Shown here: positions 10,318 to 17,698 of the stretch, piece by piece
Position numbering within the stretch: the first letter of the stretch is position 1
Layout: each line of letters starts with the position of its first letter
Assembly (NCBI GenBank): GCA_030653975.1
Contig: JAURYH010000010.1
Coordinates: 1-46,988, forward strand
Reading direction: 5' to 3'
From: Hydrogenophaga sp.
Lineage (GTDB): Bacteria; Pseudomonadota; Gammaproteobacteria; Burkholderiales; Burkholderiaceae_C
Length of the DNA: 46,988 nt
Program-made: the position numbers and the translations under genes
The notes under the pieces: model-generated
What the model was told of the DNA's origin: nothing
Seen by the model: the letters and a program-made list of their open reading frames with translations, nothing else
Databases searched by the model: none

Positions 10318-12045
10318 TCAGGCGGTCTTGTCTTCGGCCAGCCCCAGCTGGTCCTTCATGGCATCGCGGATCTTGAACTTCTGGATCTTGCCGGTCACGG
10401 TCATGGGGAAGGCGTCGACGAAGCGGATGTAGCGCGGCACCTTGTAGTGCGCGATCTGGCCCTTGCAGAAGGCGCGCACGGCGTCCTCGTCCAGCGCCTG
10501 GCCGGGCTTGACGATGACCCAGGCGCACAGCTCTTCGCCGTATTTGGCGTCGGGCACGCCGACCACCTGCACGTCCTGAATGGCCGGGTGGCGGTAGAGG
10601 AATTCCTCGATCTCGCGCGGGTAGATGTTTTCGCCGCCGCGGATCACCATGTCCTTGATGCGGCCGACGATGTTCACGTAGCCCTCGGCGTCCATGGTGG
10701 CGAGGTCGCCGGTGTGCATCCAGCCCTCGGCGTCGATGGCCTCTGCGGTCTTGGCCGGGTCGTCCCAGTAGCCGTGCATCACCGAGTAGCCGCGCGTGCA
10801 CAGCTCGCCCGACTGGCCGGTCGCCATCACCTCGCCGCTGTCGGGGTGGACGATCTTCACTTCCAGGTGCGGCTGCACCTGGCCCACGGTGGAGACGCGC
10901 TTGTCCAGCGGCGTGTCGGTGCTGCTCTGGCAGCTCACCGGACTGGTCTCGGTCATGCCGTAGGCGATGGTGATTTCAGACAGGTGCATGTCGCTCACCA
11001 CGCGCTGCATCACGGCGGTCGGACACGGCGAGCCGGCCATGATGCCGGTGCGCAGCGTGGACAGGTCGAAGTCCTTGAAACGTGGGTGGTCCAGCTCGGC
11101 GATGAACATGGTGGGCACGCCGTGCAGGCCGGTGCATTTTTCATCCTGCACCGTCTGCAACACCGTCAGCGGGTCGAAGCCGTCGTTGGGGTAGACGATG
11201 GTGGCGCCGTGCGTGAAGCAGGCCAGGTTGCCCAGCACCATGCCGAAACAGTGGTACAGCGGCACGGGGATGCACAGGCGGTCGGCCTGGGTCAACTTCA
11301 TGCACTCGCCGATGAAGAAACCGTTGTTCAGGATGTTGCGGTGCGTCAGCGTCGCGCCCTTGGGGAAGCCGGTGGTGCCGCTGGTGAACTGGATGTTGAT
11401 CGGGTCGCTCGCCTTGAGCGTGGCAGCCACCTGCGCGACGCGCGGGTCGGCCGCGTCGCCCTGGGAGAGCAGCGCCGAGAAGCGCATCAGGCCGGCCTCT
11501 TCGGCGCCCTGCCCGGGCTCGTCGATCCAGACCACGGTCTTGAGGTGCGGCAACTGCTGCGCTTCGAGCGCGCCCGGCTGGCCGTGTGCCCACTCGGGCG
11601 CCAGCTCGCGCAGCATGCCCAGGTAGTCGCTGGTCTTGAAGCGCGCCATGGTCACCAGCAGCTTGCAGCCCACCTTGTTGAGCGCGTATTCCACTTCGGA
11701 CGTGCGGTAGGCCGGGTTGATGTTCACCAGCACCAGGCCCACCTGCGCCGTGGCCAGCTGCATCAGCACCCACTCGGCGTTGTTGTGCGACCAGATGCCC
11801 ACCCGGTCTCCCGGATTCAGGCCCTGCGCCAGCAGCGCGCTGGCCAGGCGGTGCGCGTCGGCCTGCAGCGCGCGGTAGGTGTAGCGCCGCCCCTGGTGCA
11901 CGCTCACCAGCGCTTCGTGCTCGGGCTGGCGGGCCACCATGGCGTCAAAAAACGCGCCCATGGTCTGTTCGATCAGCGGCACGTCGGTCGCGCCACGCGC
12001 CAGGCTGAGCGTCAGGGGCTCGGCCGCATTTCGGGGGTCGCTCAT
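10318..12045 (-). CDS. AMP-binding acyl-CoA synthetase
   Basis: A 575-residue ANL-superfamily acyl-CoA synthetase that activates a carboxylic acid with ATP and CoA. The P-loop-like motif is [18 protein letters not shown]; later motifs are [12 protein letters not shown], the hinge [12 protein letters not shown] and [22 protein letters not shown], with the C-terminal catalytic lysine in [10 protein letters not shown]. The start at 12045 has GAGGAG upstream. It is the first gene of the liuB operon and stands divergent from an AraC-type regulator, which may control it. Length and location fit a medium-chain or branched-chain acyl substrate, but specificity cannot be read from the sequence. Confidence 0.88.
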   Translation of the reverse strand: MSDPRNAAEPLTLSLARGATDVPLIEQTMGAFFDAMVARQPEHEALVSVHQGRRYTYRALQADAHRLASALLAQGLNPGDRVGIWSHNNAEWVLMQLATAQVGLVLVNINPAYRTSEVEYALNKVGCKLLVTMARFKTSDYLGMLRELAPEWAHGQPGALEAQQLPHLKTVVWIDEPGQGAEEAGLMRFSALLSQGDAADPRVAQVAATLKASDPINIQFTSGTTGFPKGATLTHRNILNNGFFIGECMKLTQADRLCIPVPLYHCFGMVLGNLACFTHGATIVYPNDGFDPLTVLQTVQDEKCTGLHGVPTMFIAELDHPRFKDFDLSTLRTGIMAGSPCPTAVMQRVVSDMHLSEITIAYGMTETSPVSCQSSTDTPLDKRVSTVGQVQPHLEVKIVHPDSGEVMATGQSGELCTRGYSVMHGYWDDPAKTAEAIDAEGWMHTGDLATMDAEGYVNIVGRIKDMVIRGGENIYPREIEEFLYRHPAIQDVQVVGVPDAKYGEELCAWVIVKPGQALDEDAVRAFCKGQIAHYKVPRYIRFVDAFPMTVTGKIQKFKIRDAMKDQLGLAEDKTA

Positions 12046-12173
12046 GGGGCTTGTCTCCTCGGGTTCCAAGTTCCGGTTCGCACCGGACTGCAGGGCCTAG
12101 CTTAGAAGCCTTGTGCCGCCCACGCTTGCCAGAATGGTTGCAAATCACGCCACCAATCAGGCACACTGGTGCC

Positions 12174-13244
12174 ATGCCCAGCCCCCGCGTCACCCCCGCC
12201 AAACTGTCCATCCACCGCAACGACCGGGCCGTCACGCCCATGGCGTTCGTGCAGGCCATCGTGACCGCCTACCAGCAGCGCGGGCTGGACCCGGCGCAGG
12301 CCCTGGCGCAGGCACAGATTCCGCCAGCACGCGTGGCCGAGCCCACGGCACGCATCACCGCCGCGCAGATGGAAACCTTCTCGGGTGCCGCCATGCAGGA
12401 ACTGGACGACGAAGCCCTGGGCTGGTTCAGCCGCGCCCTGCCCTGGGGCAGCTACGGCATGCTCGCGCGCGCCTCGCTCTCGGCGCCCACGCTGGGCGTG
12501 GCGCTCAAACGCTGGTGCCGCCACCACGGCCTGCTCACGCCCGACGTCACGCTGGCCGTGCACACCTGCGGCGACGTGGCCAGCATCGCCCTCACCGAAC
12601 ACCGACCACCGGGCGGCGACGGCAGCCTGCGCGAGTTCTGCGGCGTCTCGGTGCTGCGCAACAGCCACGGCCTGGCCTGCTGGCTGGTGGACTCGCGCAT
12701 CCCGCTGCTGGGCGCGAGCTTTCCGTTCGCCGCGCCGCCGCACGCCGAGGTCTACCGCGTGCTGTTCGACGGTCCGACGGTTTTTGGCGCCGACCAGACC
12801 GCGATCCACTTCGACGCGCGCTACCTCGCCCTGCCCGTCAAGCGCGACGAAGCCGCCATGAACCAGATGCTGCAACGCGCCCTGCCGATCCAGGTGCGCC
12901 CCTACCGGCGCGACCGCCTGCTGGTGCAGCGGGTGCGCCAGGTGCTCATGACCCAGCCGCTGGACGCCCACAACGCCAGCGACCTCGCGGCCCTGCTCAA
13001 CACCTCGGCGCGCACCCTGCACCGGCAGCTGAAAGACGAAGGCGCCACCCTGCAGACACTGAAAGACGAGGTGCGCCGCGACCGCGCGCTCGACCTGCTG
13101 CAGCGCACGACCCGGCCGATCAAACAGGTGGCCGAAGCGGCCGGGTTTCAGAACCAGAAGAGCTTCATGCGCGCGTTCAAGGGTTGGACGGGCGTGACGC
13201 CGGGGGAGTGGCGGGCTGGGGTGAATGGAATGTTGATCCGTTGA
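12174..13244 (+). CDS. AraC family transcriptional regulator
   Basis: A 356-residue regulator with an N-terminal ligand-sensing domain of the type seen in OruR-like AraC proteins (about 25-210) and a C-terminal double helix-turn-helix (about 260-350). The second helix-turn-helix region is clear: RTTRPIKQVAEAAGFQNQ, then KSFMRAFKGWTGVTPGEWR. It is transcribed divergently from the acyl-CoA synthetase, with 128 bases between the starts, so control of that operon and of itself is a reasonable inference. The ATG at 12174 fits the family; an open frame upstream of it runs into the divergent promoter region. Confidence 0.88.
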   Translation: MPSPRVTPAKLSIHRNDRAVTPMAFVQAIVTAYQQRGLDPAQALAQAQIPPARVAEPTARITAAQMETFSGAAMQELDDEALGWFSRALPWGSYGMLARASLSAPTLGVALKRWCRHHGLLTPDVTLAVHTCGDVASIALTEHRPPGGDGSLREFCGVSVLRNSHGLACWLVDSRIPLLGASFPFAAPPHAEVYRVLFDGPTVFGADQTAIHFDARYLALPVKRDEAAMNQMLQRALPIQVRPYRRDRLLVQRVRQVLMTQPLDAHNASDLAALLNTSARTLHRQLKDEGATLQTLKDEVRRDRALDLLQRTTRPIKQVAEAAGFQNQKSFMRAFKGWTGVTPGEWRAGVNGMLIR

Positions 13245-13265
13245 CCGCCCTGGCAACCAAAAGGA

Positions 13266-13301
13266 ATGCGCGTCACAATATGCGCATTGATCCATGCGCA
13301 T
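13266..13301 (+). promoter_or_regulatory. Three octamer repeats, putative CcdA operator
   Basis: ATGCGCGT (13266), ATGCGCAT (13280) and ATGCGCAT (13294) recur at an exact 14-base period just upstream of the ccdA start. ATGCGCAT is itself a palindrome. This is the layout expected for stacked ribbon-helix-helix dimers. It also argues against starting ccdA at the ATG at 13294, which lies within the last octamer. Confidence 0.6.
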
Positions 13302-13311
13302 GGAGAATGAA

Positions 13312-13575
13312 ATGCCCGTCACAACCACCTCTCAAACTGCCCGCACCGGTTCGCCCGGCAAACGGGCCACCAATCTGAGCCTGAGCATCGACGTTCTGGA
13401 AACCGCCAGGCGCCTCGACATCAATATTTCTCAAGTCTGCGACCAGCACCTGCGCGAAGTGGTCCGCATCGAGCAAGAGCGCCGATGGCGCGAGGAGCAT
13501 GCGGACTTCATTGCCGCCTTTAACGCCACCATCGAGACCGAAGGCCTGCCTCTGGACGAGTGGAGAAGTTTCTGA
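13312..13575 (+). CDS. ccdA: CcdA-type antitoxin
   Basis: An 87-residue antitoxin of the CcdA family. The DNA-binding part is KRATNLSLSIDVLETARRLDINISQVCDQHLREVV, and the toxin-binding tail ends in FNATIETEGLPLDEWRSF, the family's conserved GLPLxxWR.F ending. I chose ATG 13312 because GGAG lies 6 bases upstream; earlier in-frame ATGs at 13294 and 13300 sit in the octamer repeats. The stop overlaps the ccdB start (TGATG). CcdA neutralises CcdB and represses its own promoter in known systems. Confidence 0.9.
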   Translation: MPVTTTSQTARTGSPGKRATNLSLSIDVLETARRLDINISQVCDQHLREVVRIEQERRWREEHADFIAAFNATIETEGLPLDEWRSF

Positions 13576-13892
13576 TGGCCCGCTTTGATGTCTACGCCAA
13601 CACCGGCGCCCACGCCAAAACCACGCCCTACCTGCTGGATGTGCAAAGCCAACTGCTGGACGGGCTGGACAGCCGGGTGGTGGTGCCGCTGCGCAGCCTC
13701 AAACATTTTCCAGCGGTCAAGCTGCCAACCCGCCTGACGCCGGTGCTGACGGTGCAAGGCGAAGCCTGTTTGCTGGAAACCCCAAAGATGGGCGCGGTGC
13801 CCCTGCGGGTACTGAAGGCACCCGTGGCCTCGCTGGCCGACCGGCAAGCCGAGATCACGGCGGCTTTGGACTTTTTGTTTCAGGGATATTGA
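13575..13892 (+). CDS. ccdB: CcdB-type gyrase toxin
   Basis: A 105-residue CcdB homologue, close to the 101 residues of the F-plasmid protein. CcdB poisons the GyrA subunit of DNA gyrase. Visible family features are the start MARFDVYANTG, the strand YLLDVQSQLLDGLDSRVVVPL and the C-terminal helix ending in ALDFLFQGY. F-plasmid CcdB ends in Trp-Gly-Ile, which is needed for gyrase poisoning; this protein ends Gln-Gly-Tyr, so activity on GyrA should not be assumed. It is translationally coupled to ccdA through a 1-base overlap. The setting is chromosomal, among degraded sequence. Confidence 0.9.
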   Translation: MARFDVYANTGAHAKTTPYLLDVQSQLLDGLDSRVVVPLRSLKHFPAVKLPTRLTPVLTVQGEACLLETPKMGAVPLRVLKAPVASLADRQAEITAALDFLFQGY

Positions 13893-14028
13893 GGCGCTGG
13901 TGAACCGCCTTGGGCCCGACGAGATTGTCGATTCAGGCTACGTGAAGCGCCTGCGACAAAGACAGAGGGAACAGGCCTGTCTGAACTGATGAACTTCAAC
14001 GAGCTGCGCAATGGCGCAGGAGCCCCAA
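13893..14028 (+). other. Possible gene remnant downstream of ccdB
   Basis: No intact gene is seen here. One frame that enters from inside the ccdB 3' end reads EALVNRLGPDEIVDSGYVKR and continues for 12 more residues to a TGA at about 13989. This looks like the tail of a real protein without a start of its own. I do not recognise the family. It may mark decay or recombination next to the toxin-antitoxin pair. Confidence 0.3.
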
Positions 14029-14262
14029 TCACGGCGGAAGTGCTCGGGTCAACGCCCCGCCAGTGAAATGCCTGACGCGCCAGCTAAGGCGCAGCGTGGT
14101 GCCGATGGTGCTGATGGACTTGCCGAGCAGGCGCGCCTGCACGCTGGTGGTTTCGACGCTGGAGCAGGCGGTGAGGCCGAGGCCGGCGAGCGGCAAGATG
14201 GGCCAGAGTGGCAGGGCGGCGCTGTGGGCGAGCAGTTGGCGGCGGGTGAACTGCAATGGCAT
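14029..14262 (-). CDS. Short putative lipoprotein, possibly truncated
   Basis: A 77-residue frame with a convincing export signal. FTRRQLLAHSAALPLWP is followed by the lipobox-like LGLTAC at about residues 28-33 and then SSVETTSVQA. The twin arginine (RR) before the hydrophobic stretch would allow Tat export. After the lipobox only about 45 residues remain, ending GGALTRALPP, too short for most lipoprotein domains. It starts 9 bases after the HAD phosphatase stop on the same strand. The abrupt end next to remnant-like sequence suggests a 3' truncation, but a short lipoprotein is possible. Confidence 0.45.
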   Translation of the reverse strand: MPLQFTRRQLLAHSAALPLWPILPLAGLGLTACSSVETTSVQARLLGKSISTIGTTLRLSWRVRHFTGGALTRALPP

Positions 14263-14271
14263 GCCGTGTTT

Positions 14272-14958
14272 TTACCGCAGTGCGGGCAGGGCCTGCGCCA
14301 GCTCCGCCATGTGACGAAACACCCGCGCCACCGGCAGGCCGTCGAACGCGCGGCCGTGGCCGTGCTGGCAGTAGCCCCAGACGGTGGCGCCGGCGGCCAG
14401 GCCGGCCTGCGCGCCGGTCGCGGTGTCTTCGATCACCAGGCAGCGCGCCGGGTCGGCGCCGAGGTAGGCGGCGGCGGCCAGGTACACGTCGGGGTGCGGC
14501 TTGGAGCGCGGCAGGTCGTGGCCGCTGAAGATGCGGTCGCCGAAATACGGTGCCATGCCGGCCATGCCGATCTGCATCACGACCTTGGGCCGGTCGGCGC
14601 CGGAGGCGCAGGCGATGCGGCCTTGGGCATGCGCATGGGCGGCAATGACCGCGTCGAGCGCACCGGCCACGGTCTGCAGCTCGGCGCGCAGGCGTTCGTC
14701 GCGTCGGGCGTAGAAGGCGCGCATCCAGTCGTCGGTGAGCGGGCGGCCGGTCTCGGCTTCGATGCGCGCGCGTTCGTCGCGCACGGCCTTGCCGATGAAG
14801 ATGCGTTCGCACTCCGGCTGGCTCAGCGCCCAGCCGGCTTCGTTCAGCACCTCGCGCAACACGCCGTTGGTGATGGGTTCGCTGTCGACCAGCACGCCGT
14901 CGCAGTCAAACAGAACCGCTTCGAAACGTACGGATTCAAACTGGGTTGTCTTGTTCAT
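14272..14958 (-). CDS. HAD family phosphatase
   Basis: A 228-residue haloacid-dehalogenase-fold hydrolase (subfamily I, beta-phosphoglucomutase/phosphoglycolate-phosphatase type). Motif I is LFDCDGVLVDSEP with the nucleophile Asp and general-acid Asp two residues later. Motif II is the Ser in ACASGADRPK, motif III the Lys in LPRSKPHPDVY, and motif IV is CLVIEDTATGAQAGLAAG. The cap domain occupies about 25-90. It hydrolyses a small phosphorylated metabolite in the cytoplasm; the substrate is unknown. ATG 14958 (MNKTTQF) was chosen because similarity starts shortly after. The neighbouring pin-domain gene ends 8 bases upstream. Confidence 0.85.
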   Translation of the reverse strand: MNKTTQFESVRFEAVLFDCDGVLVDSEPITNGVLREVLNEAGWALSQPECERIFIGKAVRDERARIEAETGRPLTDDWMRAFYARRDERLRAELQTVAGALDAVIAAHAHAQGRIACASGADRPKVVMQIGMAGMAPYFGDRIFSGHDLPRSKPHPDVYLAAAAYLGADPARCLVIEDTATGAQAGLAAGATVWGYCQHGHGRAFDGLPVARVFRHMAELAQALPALR

Positions 14959-14966
14959 GGGGGGTC

Positions 14967-15491
14967 TCAATCCAGCGCACCAAGGTGCACGGTGGCAGCG
15001 GCGGCGAGTTGGGCGTCAAAGGTGGCCAGCGGGCAGCGCAGTTGTTCGGCCAGCCAGAGGTAGCTCGCGTCGTACGCGCTGAGCTGGTAGCGCTGGGCCA
15101 GCGCAAAGGTCTGCTCCACGTCGAAATCGGTCAACTCCACCGCCACGCTCTGCCACTGCTCCAGGCCCACGGCGGCGGCCTCGGCCGCGCCCTGGCGCGC
15201 TTTCTTCACCGCGACGCTGCAGATTTCAGCCTGCAGCAGATGGGGCGCGTAGAGCCGGTGGCCCGAGAGGCGCTGCAGGGCCTGGTCCATCCACGGCTCC
15301 TGAAACAGCACGCCGGCCAGCGCGCTGCAGTCCACCACCATGGGGGAACGGGGCAGGTACTGGGCCGGGGGCTCGGCCACAAACAGGACGGGCGCGCTGG
15401 ACGGTGCGTGGACAGGCGGGTTCACTGGAGTACCTTCACCCTGCGGGCTGCGGTGCGAGCTTGCTTGGGAACGGCCCGGCGCTGCACTCAT
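14967..15491 (-). CDS. PIN-domain toxin (VapC-like, pair 2)
   Basis: A PIN-domain protein of 174 residues if read from the ATG overlapping the antitoxin stop, or 124 from the internal ATG at 15341 (MVVDCSALAG). PIN acidic residues are visible in VVDCSALAG, LQAEICSVAV, SAYDASYLWLAE and ATFDAQL. The 50 residues ahead of the PIN domain are rich in Pro, Ser and Ala, and have no counterpart in typical VapC or FitB toxins. The ATGA overlap favours the long start, while domain content favours the short one. It would act as an RNase held inactive by the upstream antitoxin. Confidence 0.82.
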   Translation of the reverse strand: MSAAPGRSQASSHRSPQGEGTPVNPPVHAPSSAPVLFVAEPPAQYLPRSPMVVDCSALAGVLFQEPWMDQALQRLSGHRLYAPHLLQAEICSVAVKKARQGAAEAAAVGLEQWQSVAVELTDFDVEQTFALAQRYQLSAYDASYLWLAEQLRCPLATFDAQLAAAATVHLGALD

Positions 15492-15802
15492 CGGGCATCC
15501 CGTTCTTGGCGGATCAGGTCGATGCTCGATGGCCCGGAGGGCAGACCCTGGGGGAAGCGCGCGCGCAGCTCGGCGGCCACCTGCTCGACGGGTTTCCAGG
15601 CGGGCCGGCTGGCGACGCTGGGCAGTGTGCGCGCCGCGCCGCTGGCCAGCAGGCCCGGCCCGCCCGCCTCCGCGCCTTCGGCCACGGCCCGCTCCAGGAT
15701 GGCCATGAGCTCGCCTTGCAGCGAGCGGTGGTTGCGCGCGGCCCGCTGGCGCAGCGCCTCGGCCCAGGCTTCGGGCACGTCCTTGATCGACAGATTTGAC
15801 AT
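15488..15802 (-). CDS. FitA/VapB-like antitoxin (pair 2)
   Basis: A 104-residue ribbon-helix-helix antitoxin of the FitA type. MSNLSIKDVPEAWAEALRQR and NHRSLQGELMAILERAV make the DNA-binding domain, with the family's RSLQGELM motif near 27-34. The C-terminal tail (ELRARFPQGL...SSIDLIRQERDAR) matches the toxin-binding ending seen in FitA proteins. It overlaps the PIN gene by 4 bases. An 8-bp inverted repeat lies directly upstream as a candidate operator. Confidence 0.85.
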   Translation of the reverse strand: MSNLSIKDVPEAWAEALRQRAARNHRSLQGELMAILERAVAEGAEAGGPGLLASGAARTLPSVASRPAWKPVEQVAAELRARFPQGLPSGPSSIDLIRQERDAR

Positions 15803-15808
15803 GGTATG

Positions 15809-15829
15809 GCTCCAGAATGGATCTGGAGC
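15809..15829. promoter_or_regulatory. Inverted repeat upstream of antitoxin pair 2
   Basis: GCTCCAGA and TCTGGAGC form perfect 8-bp arms separated by ATGGA, 7 bases upstream of the antitoxin ATG. A TGGATC hexamer repeats at 15818 and 15835. The position suits an autoregulatory operator. Confidence 0.55.
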
Positions 15830-15883
15830 TATTTTGGATCCATATCAGCGGTTTGTCGAGCGGGCCGCTGAGCCACTGAGTGG

Positions 15884-16288
15884 TCAGCGGGTGTCGCCAT
15901 CCACATACAACCAGCGCCCGCCTTCGCGCACGAAGCGGCTGGTCTCGTGCAGGCGCTGCCCGCGACCACCCACTCGCGAGCGGGCCACGAACTCGACTTC
16001 GGCGTGGTCGGCATCGATCACGCGGTGGCGTTTCACCGCCAGCCCCAGCCATTTCACACCGGGTTCCAGCGTCAGGTCGGCCGGCCGGGTGCTGGCGTGC
16101 CAGCTGCTCGTCAGGTAGTCCGCCCGCTCCAGCACAAAGGCGCTGTAGCGCGAGCGCATGAGGCTTTCGGCGTCGGGCGCCGGGGTGTCGTGGTCGAGGT
16201 AGCGCCCGCAGCAGGCGTCGAACGCCATGGCTTTTCCCCGCGCGTCGGTCCGGCCGCAGGGGCAGGCGGTCACGGGCACGCCAATCAA
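15884..16288 (-). CDS. YchJ family protein (UPF0225)
   Basis: A 134-residue YchJ-like protein with the SEC-C-like cysteine motif near its start (ACPCGRTD, then DACCGRYLD) and the family segment SLMRSRYSAFVLERADYLTSSWH. The C-terminal NTF2-like part contains VEFVARSRVGGRGQRLHETSRF and RWLYVDGD. The cysteines may bind zinc. The function is not established. It overlaps the rhodanese gene by 4 bases (16285-16288) and is probably translated with it. Confidence 0.88.
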   Translation of the reverse strand: MIGVPVTACPCGRTDARGKAMAFDACCGRYLDHDTPAPDAESLMRSRYSAFVLERADYLTSSWHASTRPADLTLEPGVKWLGLAVKRHRVIDADHAEVEFVARSRVGGRGQRLHETSRFVREGGRWLYVDGDTR

Positions 16289-16722
16289 GCGGCCTTGCGC
16301 GCAGCGTGCCGGGCCTTGTGCGCCTCCAGCGTTTCGGTCGGCGCGTCGGCCCTCGTCCAGGCCGCAAAGCCGCCGTCGATGTGGGCCACGTTGCTCATGC
16401 CCATGTCTTGCAGGGCCTTGGTGGCCAGCGCGCTGCGCCAGCCGGCGCCGCAGAACAGCACGAACTCCTTGCTTTCGTCGCCGAACACCGGCTTGTAGTA
16501 CGGCGACTCGGGGTCGACCCAGAATTCGAGCATGCCGCGCGGTGCGTGCAGCGCACCGGGCACGGTGTCTTCGCGTTCGAGTTCACGCACGTCGCGGATG
16601 TCGACCACCTGCAACGTGGCATCGCCCGCTTCGAGGCGCTTGCGCACCTGCTCGACGGTGTAGGTGGTGATCTGCGCCGTGGCTTCGTCCACGAGCGCGC
16701 GGAATCCTTTGGTGATGGGCAT
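16285..16722 (-). CDS. Rhodanese-like domain protein
   Basis: A 145-residue single-domain rhodanese. The domain spans about 20-125, with VVDIRDVREL early and the active-site loop LFCGAGWRSALA, in which the cysteine would carry the persulfide and the loop closes on an arginine. It is likely a cytoplasmic sulfur carrier or transferase; the partner is unknown. It begins the small operon with YchJ and is divergent from a glutathione S-transferase gene. An AGGAGACAC ribosome site precedes the ATG at 16722. Confidence 0.88.
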   Translation of the reverse strand: MPITKGFRALVDEATAQITTYTVEQVRKRLEAGDATLQVVDIRDVRELEREDTVPGALHAPRGMLEFWVDPESPYYKPVFGDESKEFVLFCGAGWRSALATKALQDMGMSNVAHIDGGFAAWTRADAPTETLEAHKARHAARKAA

Positions 16723-16733
16723 GGGTCTGTGTC

Positions 16734-16799
16734 TCCTTGTGCCGGAATTATCCGCGCCACCGGGCTACGCCAAACTGCATGGGCGCGCTGGCACAAGGA
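16734..16799. promoter_or_regulatory. 10-bp inverted repeat in the rhodanese/GST divergent region
   Basis: TCCTTGTGCC (16734-16743) and GGCACAAGGA (16790-16799) are perfect inverted arms 46 bases apart, within the 139-base gap between two divergent genes. The left arm overlaps the rhodanese ribosome site. It could be a looped or paired operator for a shared regulator, or chance. Confidence 0.35.
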
Positions 16800-16861
16800 C
16801 ATGGCGTGGCGGTGTCCAATGAATGCCTCGCGGCAGCCCGCCGACCCGCCCTGGAGCGTCC

Positions 16862-17569
16862 ATGACCGATCTGTCCGCCTTCCCCATCACGAAGAAATGG
16901 CCCGCGCGCCACCCGGATCGCCTGCAGCTGTATTCGCTGCCCACACCCAACGGCGTGAAGGTTTCGATCATGCTCGAGGAAACCGGCCTGCCCTACGAAG
17001 TGCACCGCGTCGCTTTCGACAGCAGCGACCAGCTCTCACCCGAGTTCCTCTCGCTCAACCCGAACAACAAGATCCCCGCCATCCTCGATCCCAACGGCCC
17101 CGGCGGCCGGCCGCTGGCGCTGTTCGAGTCGGGCGCGATCCTGATCTACCTGGCCGAAAAGACCGGTCAGTTCCTGCCGCAGGACGCGGCTGCGCGCTAC
17201 GAAACGATCCAGTGGCTGATGTTCCAGATGGGCGGCGTGGGACCGATGTTTGGCCAGCTCGGCTTCTTCCACAAATTTGCCGGCAAGGACTACGAAGACA
17301 AACGCCCCCGCGACCGCTACGCCGCCGAATCGCGCCGCCTGCTTGGCGTGCTGAACCAGCGCCTGCAAGGTCGCGAATGGATCATGGGCTCCGACTACAG
17401 CATCGCCGACATCGCCACCTGGCCCTGGGTGCGCAACCTGGTCGGCTTCTACGGCGCGGGCGATCTGGTCGGTTTCACCAACTTCCCCGAAGTCGCCCGC
17501 GCACTGGCCCGGTTTGTCGAACGCCCCGCCGTGCAACGCGGCCTGAACATCCCGCCAGCTCCGGTCTGA
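16862..17569 (+). CDS. Glutathione S-transferase family protein
   Basis: A 235-residue GST of the Ure2p/YfcG-like group. The N-terminal thioredoxin-like domain (about 20-100) includes LYSLPTPNGVKVSIMLEETG, NNKIPAILDPNGPGG and the glutathione-contacting LFESGAILIYLAEKTGQFLP. The C-terminal helical domain has the folding motif DYSIADIATWPWVRN. It would use glutathione in conjugation or disulfide reduction. ATG 16862 has GGAG just upstream. It is divergent from the rhodanese, so both may respond to thiol or electrophile stress; that is inference. Confidence 0.88.
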   Translation: MTDLSAFPITKKWPARHPDRLQLYSLPTPNGVKVSIMLEETGLPYEVHRVAFDSSDQLSPEFLSLNPNNKIPAILDPNGPGGRPLALFESGAILIYLAEKTGQFLPQDAAARYETIQWLMFQMGGVGPMFGQLGFFHKFAGKDYEDKRPRDRYAAESRRLLGVLNQRLQGREWIMGSDYSIADIATWPWVRNLVGFYGAGDLVGFTNFPEVARALARFVERPAVQRGLNIPPAPV

Positions 17570-17630
17570 AAAGCAGCCACGAAACACGCGACCAGCCGCG
17601 CCCGAAGTGCCGTACCCCAGGGCACCGTCG

Positions 17631-17698
17631 GGTCGGCTTTGCCGGACGACCAGTGCCGCCCCCTGGGGGGTGACGCCGCAGGCGGCGCAGGGGTGGGC
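17631..17698 (-). repeat. GC-rich intergenic repeat, family A copy 1
   Basis: On the minus strand the element begins CACCCCTGCGCCGCCTGC directly after the trkH stop codon and continues with a CCCCCCAGGGGG hairpin and GGCAAAGCC. The same series follows the plsC stop at 31875-31945 and the MBL hydrolase on the plus strand at 30731-30793. Each copy points the same way relative to its upstream gene. Confidence 0.75.

Noticed and set aside
8656..12105. A very long open frame on the plus strand opposite liuB and the acyl-CoA synthetase
   Set aside because: Its protein is dominated by His, Arg, Val, Ala and Gly in the pattern of antisense to GC-rich genes, matches no family, and lies wholly over two well-supported genes.
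13294..13311. Earlier ATG codons for ccdA at 13294 and 13300
   Set aside because: They fall within the octamer repeats, and the GGAG ribosome site serves ATG 13312.
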